Below, piece after piece: positions 4,981 to 10,576 of a stretch of DNA of 10,576 nucleotides. The translations under genes and the position numbers were made by a program. Every line of letters starts with the position of its first letter. Within the stretch, counting starts at the first letter, position 1. The notes below the pieces were generated by a model. That model saw only the letters and a program-made list of their open reading frames with translations. It made no database searches and had not been told where the DNA came from. This DNA comes from Planctomycetota bacterium (lineage in GTDB: Bacteria; Planctomycetota; Phycisphaerae; WQYP01), in contig JAJYGE010000101.1 in NCBI GenBank assembly GCA_021785155.1, forward strand, positions 1-10,576, written 5' to 3'.

Positions 4981-7971
4981 ATGGCAGGTTATAATCCTGG
5001 TAGCATCGAAACAAAATGGCAGAAGATTTGGCGGGAAAACAGGATATTCTCTTCGGATATTCATCCAGCGAAGCCGAAGTTCTATGTGTTGGATATGTTT
5101 CCGTATCCATCCGGGGAAGGGCTGCATGTCGGACATCCGGAAGGATATACCGCGACCGATATTGTCGCGCGCTATAAACGGGCAATGGGATTCAGCGTCA
5201 TGCACCCCATGGGCTGGGATGCGTTTGGTTTACCGGCGGAACAATATGCCATTAAAACCGATACCCATCCGGCGGTGGTGACGCGAAAAAATATTGACCG
5301 CTTTCGGTCGCAGCTTCAGGCGATCGGATTTTCTTATGATTGGGAACGTGAAGTCAATACCACAGACCCGGAATATTACCGCTGGACCCAGTGGATATTC
5401 CTGCAACTGTACGATACCTGGTTCGATGTCCGGCAACAGCAGGGACGGCCCATCCGGGAATTGATCCTGGAATTTGAATCCGGCGAACGCGCCGTGCCTG
5501 AATGCGACGGCGCAAAAAACTGGTGCGATTTGGACGCCCGTCAGCAGCGGCGTGTGCTGGAGCACTACCGTCTGGCCTATGAGATTGAGGCCCCCGTGAA
5601 TTGGTGCCAGGCGTTGGGCACGGTTCTGGCCAATGAGGAAGTTATTGACGGCAAAAGTGAAGTGGGAGGTTTTCCGGTGGAGCGCCGGCCTATGCGGCAA
5701 TGGATGTTACGTATCACCGCTTATGCCCAGCGATTACTGGATGGTCTGGATGCTCTGGACTGGTCTGAATCATTGAAAATGATGCAGCGGAACTGGATCG
5801 GACGCTCGGATGGCGCGATGGTGCGTTTTGGCATCGCGGAAAAAACCGGGGAAGTTGTGGTCTTTACCACACGCCCCGATACGCTCTATGGAGCAACCTA
5901 TATGGTGCTGGCCCCGGAGCATCCGCTGGTGGACTTACATTCGCCGCATTGCGTGGTTCCATCGACGTGGCCGAAGACAAGTCCGGTTCGATGGCGATCC
6001 GGTGCCGACACACCGCGGGAGGCCGTGACGGCGTATCAAAAAAGTGCGGCATCGCGCTCCGAACGGCAGCGCCAGGAAGACAACACCAAAACGGGTGCCT
6101 TTATCGGCGCGTATGCGATCAATCCAATGGATCATCAGCGCATACCGATATTTATTTCTGATTATGTGTTAATGGGTTATGGCACGGGTGCCATCATGGC
6201 GGTTCCAGCCCATGATCAGCGCGATTTTGATTTCGCCCGGACTATGGACCTGCCAATTCGCCGGGTAGTCAGCGCGGCGGCTGACGATCCTGAAGCCGGA
6301 AAACTACCGCTGGAGTCGCCGGGATTTGCCGTAAATTCGGGGGAACTTGACGGCTTAACGACGGTGCAGGCTAAAACCAGAATGTGCGAACTCCTGGAAC
6401 GGAAAACCCTGGGAACCCGGCAGATTCATTACAAAATTCGAGACTGGTTATTTTCGCGTCAGCGCTATTGGGGTGAACCATTTCCATTGGTGCACCTGGA
6501 AGATGGTACGACCGTACCATTATCGGATTCGCAATTGCCCTTGACATTGCCGGAAGTCAAGGATTTCAAACCCACCGGTACCATGGAACCGCCATTATTT
6601 AAGGCCACCGCATGGCATCAGGTGCATGTGGTATTGGAAGGGCCGCCGGGGAATCCGCGGGCATGTGTGGTTCCGTGCGGCACTCCGGGAGCGGTGGTGG
6701 CACGGCGGGAGCTTAATACCATGCCACAATGGGCGGGATCGTGCTGGTATTATCTGCGCTATATTGATCCGAAAAATGTCCAATGTTTTTGTGATCCGGA
6801 AAAAGAAAAATACTGGATGTCCGGCGGTGTGGATTTATATGTTGGGGGCGTGGAACATGCGGTGCTGCATCTTTTGTATTCACGGTTCTGGCACAAAGTG
6901 CTTTTTGATCGCGGACTGGTGAGTTCATCCGAGCCATTTCATAAACTGGTCAATCAGGGATTGATTCTCGGGGAGGCGGAATACACGGTTTTTGCGTTGG
7001 AGAATGGTCCGGAAGTATCGGTGGCGGAAATTGATGGGGAGTTTTCCACGCGAATCGGCGTGGATGGCAAACTGGAGGTTATCAGCCGGCAGAAGGGGAC
7101 TGGTGCTTTGGTGCTCGGTAAAGCGTGTGATCCGGCAACGGTGGAAAAGCGCGGCGATGTTTTTGTGCTTAAGGCGAATCCGGCCATTGTTGTCGATGCC
7201 CGCTCTTTCAAAATGAGCAAATCACGGGGCAATGTGGTAAACCCTGATGATGTCATAAGTCAATATGGCGCGGATTCATTACGTTTATTTGAAATGTTCA
7301 TGGGGCCGCTGGAACAGGTAAAGCCATGGAGCACCGCGGGCGTGGAAGGGGTGTATCGCTTTTTGCAGCGCGTGTGGAGAAATCTGCTCGGCGGCGATGA
7401 AGGTACGTTACGTACCGTGCGGCAAAATTCAGATGGGAAATGGACCTGCGGCGGGCGCGAACTTAATGCGATGGAATGCCAGGCGGCTGATCGGGATGCG
7501 ACCGCAATTCTCCGTCCCACGCACCGGTTGATTCGCAAGGTGACGCAGGACATTGAGCGATTGGCTTTTAATACGGCCATAAGCGCGATGATGGAATTCA
7601 ATAATGCGTTGGTCAAACTCACCTGGGTACCGATGGATGCGGCCTTGAGTCTGCTGCGGGTGCTTGAGCCGTTTGCTCCGCATATCGCGGATGAACTGTA
7701 TCATGAGATTGCCGGGAAGGAAGCGGCGGTGTCGATAGCTCTGTTGCCGTGGCCCAGATTTGATGAGGCATTATGTGTAGATGAAGATATGGATATGCCG
7801 GTGCAGATCAACGGCAAGCTGGCCGGGCATGTTCGCGTGCCGACAAGCTGCGGGGAAGAGCGGGTGTGGGAGTTGGTATTGGCTGATCCGCTGGTGGCGG
7901 GCCGGTTGGGCCAACGGACGGTGAAGAAGAAAATTTACATCAAAGGCCGCATGATGAATATCGTGGTCTAG
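4981..7971 (+). CDS. leuS: Leucyl-tRNA synthetase
   Basis: Class I synthetase that charges tRNA-Leu with leucine in the cytoplasm. All family marks are present: the HIGH motif as HVGH (49-52) in PYPSGEGLHVGHPEGYT, the editing-domain TTRPDT (296-301) and GTGAIMAVPAHDQRD (401-415, whose two Asp correspond to the editing residues of E. coli LeuRS), SRQRYWGEP (492-500), WAGSCWYYLRY (584 on), KMSKS (744-748) and the C-terminal domain ending IYIKGRMMNIVV. At 996 residues it is well above E. coli (860). The extra length lies at about 150-198, 318-345 (editing domain) and 665-743 (before KMSKS). The first insertion resembles that of actinobacterial and planctomycete enzymes. Where E. coli has a CxxC zinc site after VIDG, this protein has KSEVGGFP, so zinc is probably not bound there. 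lpxK follows after 20 bp. Confidence 0.98.
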   Translation: MAGYNPGSIETKWQKIWRENRIFSSDIHPAKPKFYVLDMFPYPSGEGLHVGHPEGYTATDIVARYKRAMGFSVMHPMGWDAFGLPAEQYAIKTDTHPAVVTRKNIDRFRSQLQAIGFSYDWEREVNTTDPEYYRWTQWIFLQLYDTWFDVRQQQGRPIRELILEFESGERAVPECDGAKNWCDLDARQQRRVLEHYRLAYEIEAPVNWCQALGTVLANEEVIDGKSEVGGFPVERRPMRQWMLRITAYAQRLLDGLDALDWSESLKMMQRNWIGRSDGAMVRFGIAEKTGEVVVFTTRPDTLYGATYMVLAPEHPLVDLHSPHCVVPSTWPKTSPVRWRSGADTPREAVTAYQKSAASRSERQRQEDNTKTGAFIGAYAINPMDHQRIPIFISDYVLMGYGTGAIMAVPAHDQRDFDFARTMDLPIRRVVSAAADDPEAGKLPLESPGFAVNSGELDGLTTVQAKTRMCELLERKTLGTRQIHYKIRDWLFSRQRYWGEPFPLVHLEDGTTVPLSDSQLPLTLPEVKDFKPTGTMEPPLFKATAWHQVHVVLEGPPGNPRACVVPCGTPGAVVARRELNTMPQWAGSCWYYLRYIDPKNVQCFCDPEKEKYWMSGGVDLYVGGVEHAVLHLLYSRFWHKVLFDRGLVSSSEPFHKLVNQGLILGEAEYTVFALENGPEVSVAEIDGEFSTRIGVDGKLEVISRQKGTGALVLGKACDPATVEKRGDVFVLKANPAIVVDARSFKMSKSRGNVVNPDDVISQYGADSLRLFEMFMGPLEQVKPWSTAGVEGVYRFLQRVWRNLLGGDEGTLRTVRQNSDGKWTCGGRELNAMECQAADRDATAILRPTHRLIRKVTQDIERLAFNTAISAMMEFNNALVKLTWVPMDAALSLLRVLEPFAPHIADELYHEIAGKEAAVSIALLPWPRFDEALCVDEDMDMPVQINGKLAGHVRVPTSCGEERVWELVLADPLVAGRLGQRTVKKKIYIKGRMMNIVV

Positions 7972-7980
7972 AGTAATGTC

Positions 7981-7984
7981 AGGA
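7981..7984 (+). promoter_or_regulatory. Ribosome binding site deciding the lpxK start
   Basis: AGGA lies seven bases before ATG 7992 but only one base before the in-frame GTG 7986, so ATG 7992 (MQQWYNRIITG) is preferred. Confidence 0.6.
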
Positions 7985-7991
7985 TGTGCCC

Positions 7992-9035
7992 ATGCAACAA
8001 TGGTACAACCGCATAATTACGGGCGAAGCGGTGGGCGTGATTCCCGCCATTTTGCGCTGGGCGCTGTCGATTTGTTCCATGATCTATGGGCAGATTGTGC
8101 GGGGGCGCAATATCGCGTACGACCGCGGCTGGAAGCGTGTGACCCGCCTGCCCGTACCGGTGATTTCTGTGGGAAATATCACGACGGGCGGAACGGGAAA
8201 AACACCCACGGTCATCATGATCGCCAAGTGCCTTTCTGAAGCCGGGTTCAAGCCGGCGATTCTGACGCGCGGGTACGGCACCAAAAGAGGTGAACGCCCG
8301 GATGAAGTCATGGTCATGGAGCAGGAATGCCCCGGGGTCCCCGTGGTGATTAATCCGGATCGTATTGCCGGGGGTAAGGAAGCCATGGCGCGACATGCGG
8401 CCAACGTACTTATTTTAGATGACGGATTTCAGCATCGGCGGATATGGCGCGACGTGGACATTGTGTTAATTGACGCCACCAGCCCACTGGGTGTCCCCGG
8501 CATGTTGCCGCGTGGGGCCTGGCGCGAGGGGCCGGCAAGCTTATCCCGTGCCGACCAGATTATTCTCACCCGTTGCGAACAGGTATCCTCAGATCTGACA
8601 GATCTGGCGGCCGGGTTATTAACACAATGGGTGAATCCCCGACGGATTTACAAACAGGTTACGGAGGTAACAGGCGTGTTTGATCAGAGCGGTAATCGCG
8701 TGCAGGAGCGGGAAAAAACAGTGCTGGCGTTTGCCGGTATTGCTAATCCGGAGGGTTTTGTGCGTACGCTTTCAGATTTGGGGATGCGCGTTTCCGCCGG
8801 CTGCTGGTTTGATGATCATCATCGGTACGTGCCGGAACTGGACTTTCCCGAGATGATCAAACTCACCTCCGAGCGGCAGGCCGCCGCATGGGTGACAACC
8901 ACTAAAGACTGGGTAAAACTGCGTCATTTTAATCCGCCGGTGCCCCTGTGGCAGGTACGTATTTCCGCCCGGATTACCGGGGTGGCGGGAGAATTATGGC
9001 GGCAGTCGCTGGCTGATTTCGCGCGTCAAAAGTAA
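7992..9035 (+). CDS. lpxK: Tetraacyldisaccharide 4'-kinase (lipid A synthesis)
   Basis: LpxK uses ATP to phosphorylate the 4' position of the tetraacyldisaccharide 1-phosphate, giving lipid IVA, at the inner face of the inner membrane. The 347-residue length is normal for the family. Residues about 10-45 form the hydrophobic N-terminal helix that anchors LpxK to the membrane. The P-loop is SVGNITTGGTGKTP (59-72). ILTRGYGTK (90-98) and LDDGFQHRR (142-150) with DVDIVLIDATSPLG follow, the second being the hallmark of the family with its metal/substrate-binding Asp and His. DQIILTRCEQ marks the end of the core domain. The gene sits 20 bp after leuS and 11 bp before hldE in the same direction, so co-transcription is likely. 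The presence of lpxK implies an outer membrane containing lipid A. No damage to key motifs is seen. Confidence 0.96.
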   Translation: MQQWYNRIITGEAVGVIPAILRWALSICSMIYGQIVRGRNIAYDRGWKRVTRLPVPVISVGNITTGGTGKTPTVIMIAKCLSEAGFKPAILTRGYGTKRGERPDEVMVMEQECPGVPVVINPDRIAGGKEAMARHAANVLILDDGFQHRRIWRDVDIVLIDATSPLGVPGMLPRGAWREGPASLSRADQIILTRCEQVSSDLTDLAAGLLTQWVNPRRIYKQVTEVTGVFDQSGNRVQEREKTVLAFAGIANPEGFVRTLSDLGMRVSAGCWFDDHHRYVPELDFPEMIKLTSERQAAAWVTTTKDWVKLRHFNPPVPLWQVRISARITGVAGELWRQSLADFARQK

Positions 9036-9046
9036 AGTGGTGCACT

Positions 9047-10537
9047 ATGATTCATGCATCGGGTGAATTACTGGCCTCTGTGGAAGCCTTCGGCGGGCCG
9101 CGCATCCTGGTTGTGGGCGATCTGATTGTGGATCAATATGTCTATGGGGACGCGGAACGCCTGAGCCCGGAAGCACCGGTACCCGTTGTGCGGGAGCGAT
9201 ACCGACAAATGCGTGTGGGCGGTGCGGCCAATGTGGCGGTCTTTCTGGCGGCCATGGGTGCCCAACCGGTGCTGGCTGGCGTGTGTGGTGATGATGCATC
9301 CGGTGCGGCGTTACGGGAGTTGCTTGTACAGGCGCAAGTGGATGCCGGTCCGGTTATCAATGTGTCAGATCGTCCCACTTCCACGAAAACCCGATTTATT
9401 GGATTGGCCCAACACCGGCACCAGCAGCAAATGCTGCGATTGGATCATGAATCGATCAAGTCTATTGATGAAGCCTCTGAAAAGCGGCTCCTGGCGGCGC
9501 TGGAAGATGAAGTTGCGTCATGTCATCTGGTTTGTATTGAAGATTACAATAAAGGACTGCTTTCCGACGCGTTGTGCCAGAAGATTATTCTTATGGCCCG
9601 CAACGCCGGAAGGGAAGTGCTGGTGGATCCCGCCGCCATTAAGGATTTTCACCGCTATCGCGGTGCCACCGCCATTACTCCCAACCGCACGGAAGCCGAA
9701 TCGGCTACCGGATTACGTCTGGAAAACATTCACGAGGAATCTCGACAGATTGCGGAAATGCTCCTGGACCAACTGAATCTGGATGTATGTGTTTTGACCC
9801 TGGATCGCCACGGCATATATTGCCTGGAGCGCGGGCAGGCAGGCCTGTTGCATCCTACGCGGCCTCGAAATGTATATGATGTCACCGGCGCTGGTGATAT
9901 GGTACTGGCGATGTTGGGCATGGCCCGAGCGAACGGCGCATCGTGGAGCGTGGCAATGGACCTGGGAAATATTGCCGGCGGTCTGGAAGTAGAAAAATTT
10001 GGCTGTGTGCCGATCTCCCGTGGCGAAATCATCGAAGAGTTGCAGCAATCGGATTCCACCAGTGCGCGAAAAATTATTTCCCTTCCACGTCTTCTGGAAC
10101 GGCTGCATTCCCGCCACGGCGGGCATAAGGTGGTATTCACCAACGGCGTATTTGATCTTCTTCATGCGGGGCATGTACAGTATTTATCATTCGCGCGCAG
10201 CCAGGGTGATGTGTTGATCGTAGGGGTTAATTCCGATGCGTCGGTTCGGCGGTTGAAGGGAAAGGATCGCCCCATTAACTCCCTGGAAGATCGTATGGCG
10301 GTTCTGGCCGGCCTGGAATCAGTGGGCTATGTGGTATCGTTTGATCAGGATACTCCGCTGGAATTGATATCCGCCATCACGCCGGCGATATTGGTCAAAG
10401 GTGCCGATTATCAGGATAAGCCCGTGGCGGGACGGCAATGGGTCGAGTCCGCCGGAGGCAAAGTGGTGCTGGCACCGCTTTTGGAAGGGCGATCCACGAG
10501 CCGAATGGTTGAGAAATCGCGTGACGGATCGAATTAA
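9047..10537 (+). CDS. hldE: Bifunctional heptose 7-phosphate kinase / heptose 1-phosphate adenylyltransferase
   Basis: HldE carries out two steps of ADP-heptose synthesis in the cytoplasm: phosphorylation of D-glycero-beta-D-manno-heptose 7-phosphate at C1 and, after removal of the 7-phosphate by GmhB, transfer of AMP from ATP. Residues about 1-330 are the ribokinase/PfkB-type kinase (VVGDLIVDQYVYG at 22, VGGAANVAVFLAAMG at 57, EDYNKGLL, NRTEAES, and DVTGAGD at 278-284 with catalytic Asp284). Residues about 360-496 are the nucleotidyltransferase, with TNGVFDLLHAGH containing HAGH (373-376), VGVNSDASVRRLKG and GRSTSRMVEK. The 496-residue length is slightly above E. coli HldE (477). The start has only weak Shine-Dalgarno-like sequence. 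The product feeds the inner core of lipopolysaccharide, consistent with lpxK 11 bp upstream. GmhA, GmhB and HldD are not in the window. Confidence 0.97.
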   Translation: MIHASGELLASVEAFGGPRILVVGDLIVDQYVYGDAERLSPEAPVPVVRERYRQMRVGGAANVAVFLAAMGAQPVLAGVCGDDASGAALRELLVQAQVDAGPVINVSDRPTSTKTRFIGLAQHRHQQQMLRLDHESIKSIDEASEKRLLAALEDEVASCHLVCIEDYNKGLLSDALCQKIILMARNAGREVLVDPAAIKDFHRYRGATAITPNRTEAESATGLRLENIHEESRQIAEMLLDQLNLDVCVLTLDRHGIYCLERGQAGLLHPTRPRNVYDVTGAGDMVLAMLGMARANGASWSVAMDLGNIAGGLEVEKFGCVPISRGEIIEELQQSDSTSARKIISLPRLLERLHSRHGGHKVVFTNGVFDLLHAGHVQYLSFARSQGDVLIVGVNSDASVRRLKGKDRPINSLEDRMAVLAGLESVGYVVSFDQDTPLELISAITPAILVKGADYQDKPVAGRQWVESAGGKVVLAPLLEGRSTSRMVEKSRDGSN

Positions 10538-10576
10538 CGAATTGCGTTGTTCCGGGCGATTGACCTTCGGAAAAAA
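10521..10576 (+). CDS. Start of a further gene, cut by the window end
   Basis: From GTG 10521 a frame different from hldE is open to the last base (reading VTDRINELRCSGRLTFGK). It would overlap the last 17 bases of hldE, a common arrangement in an operon. Only 18 codons are visible, the ribosome binding site is weak (GAG about seven bases before), and no family can be recognised. Confidence 0.35.
   Translation, partial: MTDRINELRCSGRLTFGK

Noticed and set aside
5940..6025. Compensated frameshift pair inside leuS
   Set aside because: The residues here look foreign to LeuRS, but the frame is continuous, neither alternative frame gives a better match to the expected sequence, and the flanks resume in the same frame.

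Overview
The window looks like chromosome from a Gram-negative-type bacterium of moderate GC, most probably in the Planctomycetes/PVC group (a Phycisphaerae-like genome fits best). The reasons are indirect. It has genes for the lipid A and heptose parts of lipopolysaccharide. Its leucyl-tRNA synthetase is long (about 996 residues), carries several large insertions and lacks the usual zinc-site cysteines. Its tRNA has no encoded CCA, and ribosome binding sites are weak or absent before several starts. The taxon is an inference; no marker here settles it.

Layout. Positions 1-1042 hold no convincing gene. This stretch has two copies of a 186-bp repeat, exactly 365 bp apart and about 95% identical, separated by ACGAC-rich low-complexity sequence, followed by an AT-rich stretch that ends at a tRNA-Lys(UUU) gene on the minus strand. 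Upstream of the tRNA on the same strand is a long gene (1193-4228) for a two-part FAD and iron-sulfur oxidoreductase of the YdiJ / D-2-hydroxyglutarate dehydrogenase type. The divergent intergenic region (4229-4467) contains a small non-autonomous mobile element: 120 bp, perfect 13-bp terminal inverted repeats, flanked by a perfect 8-bp direct repeat. Rightward from there come a small uncharacterised gene (4468-4809) with a possible DNA-binding front half and a clear coiled-coil tail, then leuS, lpxK and hldE, and the first codons of a further gene running off the end.

How the genes work together. leuS, lpxK and hldE are packed head to tail with gaps of 20 and 11 bp and look like one transcription unit. 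lpxK phosphorylates the lipid A precursor and hldE makes the nucleotide-activated heptose that is added to the lipid A/Kdo core, so the unit couples cell-envelope synthesis to a housekeeping synthetase gene. The leftward oxidoreductase is metabolically separate and has no partner gene here.

The main unusual points are the MITE-like element next to the oxidoreductase start, the long repeat pair downstream of the tRNA, and the small coiled-coil gene ahead of leuS. No complete new defence or mobile system is visible.
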